From NCBI RefSeq assembly GCF_001938945.1, contig NZ_MKIO01000017.1, positions 1 through 64,000 of the forward strand: a stretch of DNA of 64,000 bases, given 5' to 3'. Made by a program: the position numbers and the translations under genes. The DNA comes from Xaviernesmea rhizosphaerae. Lineage in GTDB: Bacteria > Pseudomonadota > Alphaproteobacteria > Rhizobiales > Rhizobiaceae. The notes under the pieces were generated by a model, which had not been told where the DNA came from, did not search any database, and saw nothing but the letters and a program-made list of their open reading frames with translations. Positions 43,947-54,982 of this stretch are shown in pieces. How positions within the stretch are numbered: the first letter of the stretch is position 1; the number at the start of each line of letters is the position of its first letter.

Positions 43947-44397
43947 ACTGCGCCCCATCCTTTTGGTCGAAGACAGTCCAAGAGACCTGGAGCTGACATT
44001 GACGGCGCTGGAAAAGTGCCAGCTCGCCAACGAGATCGTCGTGGCGCGCGACGGTGCCGAGGCGATCGACTATCTCTTTTGCGAGGGTGTCCATCGCGGC
44101 CGCCCGGCCGGCGATCCGGCCGTGGTGCTGCTCGACCTCAAGCTTCCCAAGATCGACGGGCTCGAGGTTCTCGAGCGCGTGAAGAAGGACCAGGACCGCA
44201 AGCATATCCCGATCGTCATGCTCACCTCCTCGCGCGAGGAGCAGGATCTGGTCCGCAGCTATGAGCTGGGCGTCAACGCCTTTGTGGTAAAGCCGGTCGA
44301 ATTCTCCGAATTCTTCAAGGCCATCAAGGATCTCGGCGTGTTCTGGGGCATCCTGAACGAACCGCCACCAGGACAGCGCCGCAATGGCCGCCCATGA
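43939..44397 (+). CDS. Single-domain response regulator of the phytochrome
   Basis: About 152 residues, all receiver domain, of the Rcp1/phytochrome-partner type. It shows ILLVEDSPRDLELTLTALEK, phospho-acceptor Asp in AVVLLDLKLPKIDGLEVLE, Thr/Ser in VMLTSSREEQDLVRSYELGV and Lys in AFVVKPVEF. The start is uncertain: TTG 43939 has AGAAAGG 8 nt upstream, while GTG 43933 is too close to it. The gene overlaps the bphP stop and the next gene's start, so it is coupled to both. Confidence 0.9.
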   Translation: MSELRPILLVEDSPRDLELTLTALEKCQLANEIVVARDGAEAIDYLFCEGVHRGRPAGDPAVVLLDLKLPKIDGLEVLERVKKDQDRKHIPIVMLTSSREEQDLVRSYELGVNAFVVKPVEFSEFFKAIKDLGVFWGILNEPPPGQRRNGRP

Positions 44398-45457
44398 AAA
44401 TTCCACGGCTGCGCGTCTTCTGCTGCTCGAAGACAGCGCGCTCGATGCCGAGCTGATCTGCGAATTCCTGCGCGATATCGTCCCGCCGCCGGTGATCGTC
44501 CGGGTCTCGCTGCGCGATGATTTCGCGGCGGCGCTGGCCGAAGGCGGCATCGATCTCATTCTGGCCGATTTCTCGCTGCCGGATTTCGACGGCATGTCCG
44601 CCTTGGACATGGCGCGCGAGCTGGCGCCGCATCTGCCCTTCATCTTCGTCTCGGGCGTGCTGGGCGAGGAGGTGGCGATCGAATCCTTCCGCCGCGGCGC
44701 CACCGACTACATTCTCAAGCAGCGGCTGATCCGCCTGCCGGCGGCCGTGGAGCGCGCGCTGGCCGAGGCGCGCGAAAAGGCCGAGCGCCTGCGGGCGGAG
44801 CGGCAGAAGGAAGTGCTGGTCCGCGAACTCAGCCACCGGGTTAAGAACACCATGGCCATGGTCATGTCGCTGGTGCGGCGCACGCTGGTGCGCGGACAGC
44901 CGGCTGAGGATTACGTTGCCAACCTGCTGCAGCGGCTCGGCGCCATGGCGGATGCCCATGCCCTGCTGTTCGAGACCAACTGGAGCGAGACCGACCTTCT
45001 CGAGGTCGTACGCCGCACCATGGAGCCCTATCTGCGCAGCGGCATCGGCCGCATTCCAACGCGCACCGGACCTGCGCGACTGGGCAATGGCGAGGCCGAG
45101 GAGCGCCGCATCGAAATTCACGCGGATGCATTCGTCCCGCTCTCGCCCAAGCCGGCGCTGGCGCTCAGCATGGTCTTCAACGAGCTGGCGACGAATGCCG
45201 TCAAGCATGGCGCGCTCGCCCATGAAGGCGGCCGCGTGGTGATCAGCTGGAACGAGGATGCCGGCGAGCCGGATCACGTCCGCATCATCTGGCGCGAGAT
45301 CGACGGTCCCTCGGTCGAGCGGCCGGAGCGCGAGGGGTTCGGCACGACGCTGATCAAACGCAGCGTCGAATATGAACTGCAGGGCAGCGTCACGCTGAAC
45401 TATCGCGCGACGGGATTCCTCTGCGAAATCCTGATTCCGAAGGTGATCGAACTCTGA
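44384..45457 (+). CDS. Receiver-HWE histidine kinase hybrid
   Basis: 357 residues. An N-terminal receiver (about 10-130) has LLLLEDSALDAELICEFL and phospho-acceptor Asp in LILADFSLPDFDGMSALD. The C-terminal HWE kinase has VRELSHRVKNTMAMVMSLVR, FNELATNAVKHGALA and IIWREIDGPSVE, then GFGTTLIKRSV. The layout suggests that a phosphoryl group from the phytochrome tunes this kinase, which then phosphorylates another receiver. It overlaps the preceding gene by 14 bp. Confidence 0.9.
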   Translation: MAAHENSTAARLLLLEDSALDAELICEFLRDIVPPPVIVRVSLRDDFAAALAEGGIDLILADFSLPDFDGMSALDMARELAPHLPFIFVSGVLGEEVAIESFRRGATDYILKQRLIRLPAAVERALAEAREKAERLRAERQKEVLVRELSHRVKNTMAMVMSLVRRTLVRGQPAEDYVANLLQRLGAMADAHALLFETNWSETDLLEVVRRTMEPYLRSGIGRIPTRTGPARLGNGEAEERRIEIHADAFVPLSPKPALALSMVFNELATNAVKHGALAHEGGRVVISWNEDAGEPDHVRIIWREIDGPSVERPEREGFGTTLIKRSVEYELQGSVTLNYRATGFLCEILIPKVIEL

Positions 45458-45499
45458 CGCGTTGCGCCCGAAAGGATCGAGCGTCGGTGCCGAGGCGCG

Positions 45500-45874
45500 T
45501 CAGCTGGCCTGCGTGCCGTTGATGAACACGGTCTCGATCAGGCTGGACAGCCGCGCGGCATTCCAGGGCTTGGGCAGAAGCGGCAGGCCGGACAGCCGGG
45601 CCTTGATCTCCGGCAGTTCGGCATAGCCGCTGCATACGATCAGCGGAATGCCGCGCTCCTGAAGCGCATCGATGACGGGGAAGGAAAACAGGCCGTTGAG
45701 ATTGAGATCGACGATGGCGAAGTCAACGGCGGCCTTGCCCAAGGCCTCGAGCGCCCGGGTGATGGTGGAGAAGGGCCCGAGAACCGCATAACCCTCGTCC
45801 AGGAGAAAATCCTCCATGTCCATCGCCAGAAGACCATCGTCTTCCAGGACGAGAATTGTTTTCGTCTCCGGCAT
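45500..45874 (-). CDS. Orphan receiver-domain response regulator
   Basis: 124 residues, receiver only: TILVLEDDGLLAMDMEDFLL, phospho-acceptor Asp in FAIVDLNLNGLFSFPVID, then LIVCSGYAE and Lys in LPLLPKPWNAARL. This subtype is common beside HWE kinases in rhizobia. It is convergent with the receiver-HWE gene, which may be its kinase. The start ATG at 45874 is preceded by GAAAGAGGAG. The upstream open frame is not supported. Confidence 0.88.
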   Translation of the reverse strand: MPETKTILVLEDDGLLAMDMEDFLLDEGYAVLGPFSTITRALEALGKAAVDFAIVDLNLNGLFSFPVIDALQERGIPLIVCSGYAELPEIKARLSGLPLLPKPWNAARLSSLIETVFINGTQAS

Positions 45875-46119
45875 TCTTGCTCCTCTTTCGCACGCCGGGA
45901 TCGACGGTGCTTTTCTTGCAGGCGCCGCAGGACGGTCTGTCGTCGTTCCCGTGATGCCGGCGCTCCCGGTTTTGCCCGGCGCGCGGATCCTCACATCAGC
46001 GCTCTCACCTAAGGCAAATGGGGGAAATATCCACCCCTGATCCGCCGCCGCGACGGGGTCAAGGCCATTGATTCTGTTCGATTCGCGTCTTGATCCCAGG
46101 ACATCGGCGGCAATGCTTC

Positions 46120-47064
46120 TCAGGATTGCGGATTTTGCGCATCGTCCCTGTCGATCCGGGAAGCGCCCGTCCGCGCCGAGGGCTCGATGCTGGCATACAT
46201 GCCCGTGGTGCGAAACTCCGTCGGGTTGGCGCCGAAATGCCGGCGGAAGACCTTGGCGAAATAGTTCGGATCGTCGAAGCCGCACAGGGCGGAAATGTCC
46301 TTGATCGACAGATCCGCCCGGGCCAGCAGTTTGGTGGCGCGCTGCAGGCGCCTGGACAGAACGAATTCCGCTGGCGGCATGCCCTCGCTGGCGGCGAAGA
46401 CGCGGGAGAAATGCGCCCGGCTGAGGCCGGAGACCGCCGCCAGCTCGTCCACCGGCAGGGCGCGGTCGAGATTGTCCATGATGTGGGTGATGACATGCTG
46501 CATCGCCCGGTATTCCTGGCCGATGACGGGATGGGCGCCGAACACGTCGTCATAGAGCGCCATGGCCGCTTCATAGGCGATGGCCGAGGCCGAGCCGGGC
46601 CGGTCGGCGCCGCCCTGATGGATCAGCCGATGCGCGCAGCTGGCCAGATGATCGACGGTCCCGGGCTGCAGCGTCAGGATCGGGCCTGTCACGTCGAGGA
46701 TGGCCTTGTGGATGCGCAGCGCCTCCTCGCCATTCATCGAGATCCAGAAGAATTCCCAGTGCCCGCCCTCTTCCAGCCAATAGCGATGGTTGTGCGGCAC
46801 CAGCACCAAAAGCGTCTTTCCGGCCTCCACACGATAGGTCCGGTTCTCGTAGCGCAGATTGCCGGCGCCGGAAATCGTGTGCTGCAGAACGGTGAACGGC
46901 GTCTGGCCGCGCTTGCGCCCATCCCAGTCATAAAGGCCGCGATTGCGGATCTCATAGCCCGTGCTGGTGGGCATGGTGTGCAGGCTCTGGCGGCCGCGCG
47001 GCAGGGAAACCGTGCGCATCACAGGCCCTTCAGCCATCAAGGATTTGAGCATAGAATTACCCAT
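46120..47064 (-). CDS. agpT: AraC-family activator of the alpha-galactoside operon
   Basis: A 314-residue regulator. An N-terminal cupin-like sensor (about 30-170; RKRGQTPFTVLQHTISGAGN, VLVPHNHRYWLEEGGHWEFF) precedes an AraC double HTH (about 205-300; LPVDELAAVSGLSRAHFSRV, KDISALCGFDDPNYFAKVFR). It is divergent from agaL1 across 209 bp. In Sinorhizobium meliloti the agp genes need an AraC-type activator, AgpT, in this setting; the symbol is given on that context. Confidence 0.82.
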   Translation of the reverse strand: MGNSMLKSLMAEGPVMRTVSLPRGRQSLHTMPTSTGYEIRNRGLYDWDGRKRGQTPFTVLQHTISGAGNLRYENRTYRVEAGKTLLVLVPHNHRYWLEEGGHWEFFWISMNGEEALRIHKAILDVTGPILTLQPGTVDHLASCAHRLIHQGGADRPGSASAIAYEAAMALYDDVFGAHPVIGQEYRAMQHVITHIMDNLDRALPVDELAAVSGLSRAHFSRVFAASEGMPPAEFVLSRRLQRATKLLARADLSIKDISALCGFDDPNYFAKVFRRHFGANPTEFRTTGMYASIEPSARTGASRIDRDDAQNPQS

Positions 47065-47273
47065 GAAAGCACAAATGCCTCCTGTTCAAGCGCGGCAATC
47101 TTCGCATAATGCCGCCTCAGGGAGCAAGAGCCGCAGGAAATAGCCAAGTGCACGAGGAGGCCTGCCAAGGCCATTCACTAAGCGGCTCACAGAGGTTTGA
47201 CGCAATTTTACCCTGAATCCGGCTGCAATGTTTGCGGGCGGAGCAGGACAGCGCGTGTCCGCAAGAGGAAGCC

Positions 47274-48728
47274 ATGACTTCATTCAAGATTGCCATCATC
47301 GGCGCCGGCAGCGTCGGTTTCACCAAGAAGCTGTTTACCGACATTCTGTGCGTGCCGGAATTTGCAGAGATCGAGGTGGCGCTCACCGATATCAGCGAGC
47401 AGAATCTCGCCATGATCAAGACGATCCTCGACCGGATCGTCGAGGCCAACGGCCTGCCGACCAAGGTGACGGCCACCACCGACAGGCGAAAGGCGATCGA
47501 GGGCGCGCGCTACATCATCAGCTGCGTGCGCGTCGGCGGGCTGGAGGCCTATGCCGAGGATATCCGCATTCCGCTGAAATACGGGGTGGACCAGTGCGTG
47601 GGCGACACGATCTGCGCCGGCGGCATTCTCTATGGCCAGCGCAACATCCCCGTCATCCTCGACTTCTGCAAGGACATCCGCGAGGTGGCCGAGCCGGGCG
47701 CGAAGTTCCTCAACTATGCCAACCCCATGGCCATGAACACCTGGGCGGCGATCGAATATGGCAAGGTCGATACCGTCGGCCTGTGCCACGGCGTGCAGCA
47801 TGGGGCCGAGCAGATCGCCGAGGTGCTCGGCGTCAAGGACGGCGAACTCGACTATATCTGCTCGGGCATCAACCATCAGACCTGGTTCGTCGATCTGCGC
47901 GTCAACGGCCGCAGGATCGGCAAGGACGAGCTGATTGCCGGCTTCGAGGCCCATCCGGTGTTCTCCCAGCAGGAAAAGCTGCGCATCGACGTGCTCAAGC
48001 GCTTCGGCGTCTATTCCACCGAGAGCAACGGCCACCTGTCAGAATATCTGCCCTGGTATCGCAAGCGGCCGGAAGAGACGGCGCGCTGGATCGACATGTC
48101 CGACTGGATCCATGGCGAGACCGGCGGCTATCTGCGCCACTCCACCGAAACGCGCAACTGGTTCGAAACCGAGTTTCCCCGCTTCCTCGACAGCGCCGGC
48201 AAGCCGATCGATCCGGCCAGGCGCTCCAACGAACATGCCAGCCACATTCTCGAGGCGCTGGAAACGGGGCGCGTCTATCGCGGCCATTTCAACGTCAAGA
48301 ACACCGGCGTCATCACCAACCTGCCGGCCGACGCCATTATCGAATCGCCCGGCTTCGTCGATCGGTTCGGCATCAACATGGTCTCCGGCATCACGCTGCC
48401 GGAAGCCTGCGCGGCGACCTGCCTGTCCTCGATCAATGTCCAGCGCATGTCGGTCCATGCGGCGATTTCAGGCGATATCGATCTGCTGAAGCTGGCCGTG
48501 CTGCATGATCCGCTTGTCGGCGCCATCTGCACGCCGGAAGAGGTCTGGCAGATGGTGGACGAGATGGTGGTGGCTGAGGCCCGCTGGCTTCCGCAATATG
48601 CCCATGCCGTGGACGACGCCAAGGCGCGGCTGGCCAAGGGCACGGTCAAGACCCGCGACTGGGCGGGTGCGGCCCGCCGGGCCGTGCGCTCGATCGACGA
48701 GCTGCGTGCGGAAAAGCTCGCCGGCTAA
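47274..48728 (+). CDS. agaL1: GH4 alpha-galactosidase AgaL1
   Basis: A 484-residue GH4 enzyme, NAD- and Mn-dependent. The Rossmann motif is IAIIGAGSVGFTKKLF; metal and catalytic region: NYANPMAMNTWAAIEY, VGLCHGVQHGAEQ (Cys-x-His) and CSGINHQTWF (His). It acts in the cytoplasm on imported alpha-galactosides such as melibiose or raffinose. ATG 47274 with AAGAGGAAG upstream is used. It is the first gene of the agp operon; a GC-rich hairpin separates it from agpA. A melibiase role rests on context. Confidence 0.88.
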   Translation: MTSFKIAIIGAGSVGFTKKLFTDILCVPEFAEIEVALTDISEQNLAMIKTILDRIVEANGLPTKVTATTDRRKAIEGARYIISCVRVGGLEAYAEDIRIPLKYGVDQCVGDTICAGGILYGQRNIPVILDFCKDIREVAEPGAKFLNYANPMAMNTWAAIEYGKVDTVGLCHGVQHGAEQIAEVLGVKDGELDYICSGINHQTWFVDLRVNGRRIGKDELIAGFEAHPVFSQQEKLRIDVLKRFGVYSTESNGHLSEYLPWYRKRPEETARWIDMSDWIHGETGGYLRHSTETRNWFETEFPRFLDSAGKPIDPARRSNEHASHILEALETGRVYRGHFNVKNTGVITNLPADAIIESPGFVDRFGINMVSGITLPEACAATCLSSINVQRMSVHAAISGDIDLLKLAVLHDPLVGAICTPEEVWQMVDEMVVAEARWLPQYAHAVDDAKARLAKGTVKTRDWAGAARRAVRSIDELRAEKLAG

Positions 48729-48861
48729 ATTTATAAATGCCCGTCCGTCCGGTGCTTGGAGGAGCGAGCCGGGCGGGCGGACCCTCACAGAGATCATCAG
48801 GAGGAGGCCGGGCGTCCCGACAGCGACGTCAGGCCGATGAACCACGGGAGAGAGTTGAACC

Positions 48862-50943
48862 ATGACATTTCGCGGCCTGACCTTCGCGGCCTCGCTCGCG
48901 CTCGGCGTTTCGACGCTGGCGCTTGCAGCCTCCGCTTCCGAACCCACCACCGTGCCCGAGCCGCCGCCATTCCCGGCCCAGGGCAAGATCACCTTCGTGC
49001 CGCGTGATTCGATCCTCGAATTCAAGAAGCTCCCCGCCTATCAGGAGCCGGGCTGGGTCACGGAGAAATATGTCAAGACCGGCAAGCTGCCGCCCGTGGC
49101 CGAGCGCCTGCCCGAAGAACCCATGGTCTTCAAGACCGGCAACATGCCCGACGGCATCGGCGTCTATGGCGACACCATGCGCCATGTGATCGGCGGCCGT
49201 CCGGAAGGCTGGAACTATTCCGCCGGCCAGACCCAGGGCTGGGGCGGCATCGACATCGCCATGTCGGAATGCCTGACGCGCACCGCGCCGCTCTACCAGG
49301 TGGAGGCCAAGGACATGGAGCCGCTGCCGAACCTGGCCAAGAGCTGGACCTGGTCGCAGGACGGCCACAAACTGACCATGAACCTGGTCAAGGGCGCCAA
49401 ATGGTCCGACGGCGTGCCCTTCACCGCCGATGACCTGATGTTCTACTGGGACGACAATGTCGTTGATCCCAATGTAAGCCCGCTCAACGGCGCCACCCGC
49501 GAGACCTTTGGCGAGGGCACCGAGCTGAAGAAGATCGACGACTACACCGTCGAATGGACCTTCAAGGACGCCTTCCCCAAGCAATATCTCTACGCCATGG
49601 CCTATGGCACCTTCTGCCCCGGCCCGGCGCATATTCTGAAGCCCCAGCATCCGAAATATTCCAAGAACACCTATAACCAGTACCGCAACGCCTTCCCGCC
49701 GGAATATATGAACATGCCGGTCATGGGCGCCTGGGTGCCGGTGGAATATCGCCCTGACGACATCATCGTCCTGCGCCGCAACCCCTATTACTGGAAGGTG
49801 GACGAGCAGGGCCATCAGCTGCCCTATATCGACGAGCTGCATTACAAGCTCTCGACCTGGGCCGACCGTGACGTGCAGGCGATTGCAGGGTCCGGCGACT
49901 TCTCCAACCTCGAACAGCCGGAAAACTTCGTCGAAAGCCTGAAGCGCGCGGCCTCCGAGAGCGCCCCCGCCCGTCTCGCCTTCGGCCCGCGCATCATCGG
50001 CTACAATCTGCGCATGAACTTCTCGGCCAATGGCTGGGGCGATCCGGATGCGCGCATGCAGGCCGTGCGCGAGCTGAACCGCAACGAGGATTTCCGCAAG
50101 GCGGTGACCATGGCGCTGGACCGCAAGAAGCTGGGCGAAAGCCTGGTCAAGGGCCCCTTCACTGCGATCTATCCGGGCGGCCTCTCCTCCGGCTCCAGCT
50201 ATTACGACCGCCAGTCCACCGTCTACTATCCCTTCGACCTCGAAGGCGCCAAGGCGCTGCTCGCCAAGGCCGGGCTGAAGGACACGGATGGCGACGGCAT
50301 CGTCAACTATCCCAAGAACATCATGAACGGCGCCGATGTCGAAATCGTCCTGCTCGCCACCTCGGATTACACCACCGACAAGAGCCTTGCCGAAGGCGTG
50401 ATCGGCCAGATGGAGAAGCTGGGCCTGCGCGTCGTGCTCAATGCGCTCGATGGCACCAAGCGCGACGCCACCCAGGCCGGCGGCCGCTTCGACTGGATGA
50501 TCCGCCGCAACGACCAGGAACTGACGGCCGTCGTGCAGAACACCTTCCAGCTTGCCCCGACGGGCCCGCAGACCAGCCCGCATCACCGCGCCGGCAAGGA
50601 CGGCAAGGTCGATCTCATGCCGCATGAGAAGGAGATGGTCGAGACCGTCAACGCCTTCATCCGCTCCAGCGACAATGATGAGCGGGCCAAGCTGATGAAG
50701 CAATATCAGAAGCTGGTGACCACCCATGTCGATACGGTCGGCCTGACCGAATATCCGGGCGCGCTGATCATCAACAAGCGCTTCTCCAACGTTCCCCCGG
50801 GTGCGCCGATCTTCATGTTCAACTGGGCGGAAGACACGGTTCTGCGCGAGCGCCTGTTCGTGGCCGCCGACAAGCAGGGCGACTACCAGCTGTTCAAGGA
50901 CCAGCTGCCCGGCAAGCCGGGGACCAAGGGGCTCTTGAACTAA
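48862..50943 (+). CDS. agpA: Alpha-galactoside-binding periplasmic protein AgpA
   Basis: A 693-residue family-5 binding protein, long like the rhizobial AgpA. A signal peptide (FRGLTFAASLALGVSTLALA then ASASE) is present. The binding fold shows LAKSWTWSQDGHKLTMNLVK, KWSDGVPFTADDLMFYWDD and MALDRKKLGESLVKGPF. Although related to peptide-binding proteins, AgpA carries galactosides in S. meliloti. It starts after a 133-bp gap with AGAGAG upstream. It works with AgpBCD. Confidence 0.9.
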   Translation: MTFRGLTFAASLALGVSTLALAASASEPTTVPEPPPFPAQGKITFVPRDSILEFKKLPAYQEPGWVTEKYVKTGKLPPVAERLPEEPMVFKTGNMPDGIGVYGDTMRHVIGGRPEGWNYSAGQTQGWGGIDIAMSECLTRTAPLYQVEAKDMEPLPNLAKSWTWSQDGHKLTMNLVKGAKWSDGVPFTADDLMFYWDDNVVDPNVSPLNGATRETFGEGTELKKIDDYTVEWTFKDAFPKQYLYAMAYGTFCPGPAHILKPQHPKYSKNTYNQYRNAFPPEYMNMPVMGAWVPVEYRPDDIIVLRRNPYYWKVDEQGHQLPYIDELHYKLSTWADRDVQAIAGSGDFSNLEQPENFVESLKRAASESAPARLAFGPRIIGYNLRMNFSANGWGDPDARMQAVRELNRNEDFRKAVTMALDRKKLGESLVKGPFTAIYPGGLSSGSSYYDRQSTVYYPFDLEGAKALLAKAGLKDTDGDGIVNYPKNIMNGADVEIVLLATSDYTTDKSLAEGVIGQMEKLGLRVVLNALDGTKRDATQAGGRFDWMIRRNDQELTAVVQNTFQLAPTGPQTSPHHRAGKDGKVDLMPHEKEMVETVNAFIRSSDNDERAKLMKQYQKLVTTHVDTVGLTEYPGALIINKRFSNVPPGAPIFMFNWAEDTVLRERLFVAADKQGDYQLFKDQLPGKPGTKGLLN

Positions 50944-51076
50944 GCCCTGACGCGGCCGGCGCCGTCGCGAAAGACAGCGCCGGCCTCGTCCCCGTCTCGT
51001 GTCCAAGTCCGCGGGCTGCCCTGGCGCCTGGCCCGCGGACCCTCGAAGCCAAGGAAAACAGGAGGCAGGACAGCTC

Positions 51077-52087
51077 ATGTTCGCCTATCTCTTGATGCGC
51101 ATCGCCTCGGCCGTTCCCGTGCTCTTCGTCCTGAGCGTGGTGACCTTCGCGATCATCCAGGCCCCGCCGGGCGACTATAGCGACTATATCCGCTCGCAGC
51201 TGATCAACCAGGGCGGCGCCTCCTTCGAGGCGGCGGATGCTCAGGCCCAGGCCTATCGCGTGGAGCATGGCCTCGATAAGCCGCTGCCGCTGCAATATGT
51301 GAACTGGATCACGGGCATCGTCACCCGCGGCGATTTCGGCCAGAGCCTCTATTACAACAAGCCCGTCGCCGATGTCGTGGCCGAGCGGCTGCCGCGCACG
51401 CTGGCGCTCGCGCTCGTCTGCCACATCCTGGCCTCCGTCATCGGCATCTCCTTCGGCATTCTGGCGGCGACGCGGCAATATTCCTGGGTGGATAGCCTGC
51501 TATCCGGTATCTCCTTCCTCGGCATGACGGTGCCGCGCTTCCTGATGGCGCTGATCATCGTCTATGTCCTGGTGTTCCATTTCAATGTCAGCGAGATCGG
51601 CGCCTTCAACTCCGCCCGCTATGGTGGCGCGCCCTGGAGCTGGGGCAAGTTCGTCGACCTCCTCCAGCATGTCTGGCCCGTGATCGCCATCGCCACCTTC
51701 GGCGGGCTCGCTTACAATATGCGGGTGATGCGCGGAAACCTGCTCGATACGCTGAACGCGCAATATATCGAGACCGCGCGGGCCAAGGGCCTGTCGGAAG
51801 GCAAGGTCATCCTGCGCCATGCCGTTCCCAATGCGCTGCATCCCCTGATCATGTATCAGGGCGTGGTTCTTCCCTACATGCTGACCGGCGAGATCGAGAC
51901 CGCGATCATCTTCGCGCTGCCCACCGTCGGCCCGGCGATCGTCGGCTCCATGTGGGTGGGCGATGTCTATGTCACAGCCACCTTCATGCTGGTGCTCTCG
52001 GCCACCCTCATCGTCGGCAACATCATCGCCGACATGCTGCTCGCCGCTCTTGATCCGCGCGTGCGGCTGGGAGGAGCGCCGGCATGA
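51077..52087 (+). CDS. agpB: Alpha-galactoside ABC transporter permease AgpB
   Basis: A 336-residue DppB-like permease: MFAYLLMRIASAVPVLFVLS, then FAIIQAPPGDYSDYIRSQ. The coupling loop is ARAKGLSEGKVILRHAVPNA. GGAGGCAGG precedes the ATG at 51077. It overlaps agpC by ATGA and forms the membrane channel with it. Confidence 0.9.
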   Translation: MFAYLLMRIASAVPVLFVLSVVTFAIIQAPPGDYSDYIRSQLINQGGASFEAADAQAQAYRVEHGLDKPLPLQYVNWITGIVTRGDFGQSLYYNKPVADVVAERLPRTLALALVCHILASVIGISFGILAATRQYSWVDSLLSGISFLGMTVPRFLMALIIVYVLVFHFNVSEIGAFNSARYGGAPWSWGKFVDLLQHVWPVIAIATFGGLAYNMRVMRGNLLDTLNAQYIETARAKGLSEGKVILRHAVPNALHPLIMYQGVVLPYMLTGEIETAIIFALPTVGPAIVGSMWVGDVYVTATFMLVLSATLIVGNIIADMLLAALDPRVRLGGAPA

Positions 52088-53220
52088 GCATCGAGGTTCA
52101 CAACACCGTGGTTGTCCAGCCCGCAAAAACCCCGACCAAAGCCGATGCCCGCCAGCACGAAAGCTATGGCGCGCTCGTCTGGCGCCGCCTGAAGCGCTCT
52201 TGGACCGGCATGATCGGGCTGGTGCTCGTCTGCCTGCTCTTGTTCATGGCGGTCTTCGCCGATTTCCTCGCGCCTGTTGATCCCAAGGCGACCGGCGTCG
52301 GCTTCGCCCCGCCGCAGGCCATCCACATCACCGACCGCGACGGGAACTTCGTCTCGCCGCGCTCCTATCCGCTGGCCGATGGCCAGGATCTGGATCCCAT
52401 CACCTTCCAGCCGGTGATCGGCCCCGACTATGACAATCCGCAGGTGCTGGGCCTGTTCGTCAAGGGCGCGCCCTATCACCTCTTCGGCCTCATCCCGGCC
52501 GAGCGCCATCTGATCGGCGCGGTGGACGGCACGCCGGTGCACTTCCTCGGCACCGACAAGTTCGGCCGCGACGTGCTCTCGCGCATTTTCTACGGCTCGC
52601 GCATCTCGCTGATGATCGCGCTGACGGTCGTCACCATCGTCACCGTCATCGGCACGACGGTCGGCATGGTCTCGGGCTATTTCGGCGGCCGCTTCGATGC
52701 CTGGACCCAGCGCCTGGTCGAGCTGATCCTCGCCTTCCCGCAATTGCCCTTCTATCTGGCGCTGACCTCGCTGATCCCGGTGACCGCGCCGACACATGTC
52801 TTCATCGCCTTCGTCATTCTGGTCATGTCCGGTCTCGGCTGGGCGCAGATGTCGCGCGAGGTGCGCGGCAAGACGCTGGCGCTCGCCCGCATCGACTATG
52901 TCCGCGCGGCGATCGCGGTCGGCGCGACCGACCGGCGCATCATCTTCCAGCACATCCTGCCGAATGTGCTGAGCCATGTGATCGTCGCCGTCACGCTCGC
53001 CATCCCCTCTGTCGTGCTGCTCGAAAGCTTCCTCGGCTTTCTCGGCTTCGCGGTGAAGCCGCCGCTGATCTCCTGGGGGCTGATGCTGCAGGATACCGCG
53101 ACCTATTCCGTTATCGGCTCCTATCCCTGGATCCTCTCGCCCGTGGCCTTCGTGCTCGTCACCGTCTTCGCGTTCAATGCGCTGGGCGACGGTCTGCGCG
53201 ATGCGGTCGATCCCTATTGA
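52084..53220 (+). CDS. agpC: Alpha-galactoside ABC transporter permease AgpC
   Basis: A 378-residue DppC-like permease. The first helix is WTGMIGLVLVCLLLFMAVFA. A long periplasmic loop (about residues 65-155) precedes the typical HFLGTDKFGRDVLSRIFYGS region. The coupling loop is AIAVGATDRRIIFQHILPNV. The insert is longer than in standard DppC. It overlaps agpB and is followed 14 bp later by agpD. Confidence 0.9.
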   Translation: MSIEVHNTVVVQPAKTPTKADARQHESYGALVWRRLKRSWTGMIGLVLVCLLLFMAVFADFLAPVDPKATGVGFAPPQAIHITDRDGNFVSPRSYPLADGQDLDPITFQPVIGPDYDNPQVLGLFVKGAPYHLFGLIPAERHLIGAVDGTPVHFLGTDKFGRDVLSRIFYGSRISLMIALTVVTIVTVIGTTVGMVSGYFGGRFDAWTQRLVELILAFPQLPFYLALTSLIPVTAPTHVFIAFVILVMSGLGWAQMSREVRGKTLALARIDYVRAAIAVGATDRRIIFQHILPNVLSHVIVAVTLAIPSVVLLESFLGFLGFAVKPPLISWGLMLQDTATYSVIGSYPWILSPVAFVLVTVFAFNALGDGLRDAVDPY

Positions 53221-53234
53221 GGAGGCTTGAACCC

Positions 53235-54926
<1,692 letters not shown>

Positions 54927-54982
54927 CCATGTGCCCTGACCCCGCTCCCAAGACTGACAAGACAGACAGAAAGGCATCTTCC

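Noticed and set aside
47228..48508. 426-codon plus-strand frame over agaL1
   Set aside because: Its translation is Arg/Gly-rich and featureless; the GH4 protein in the other frame explains the region.
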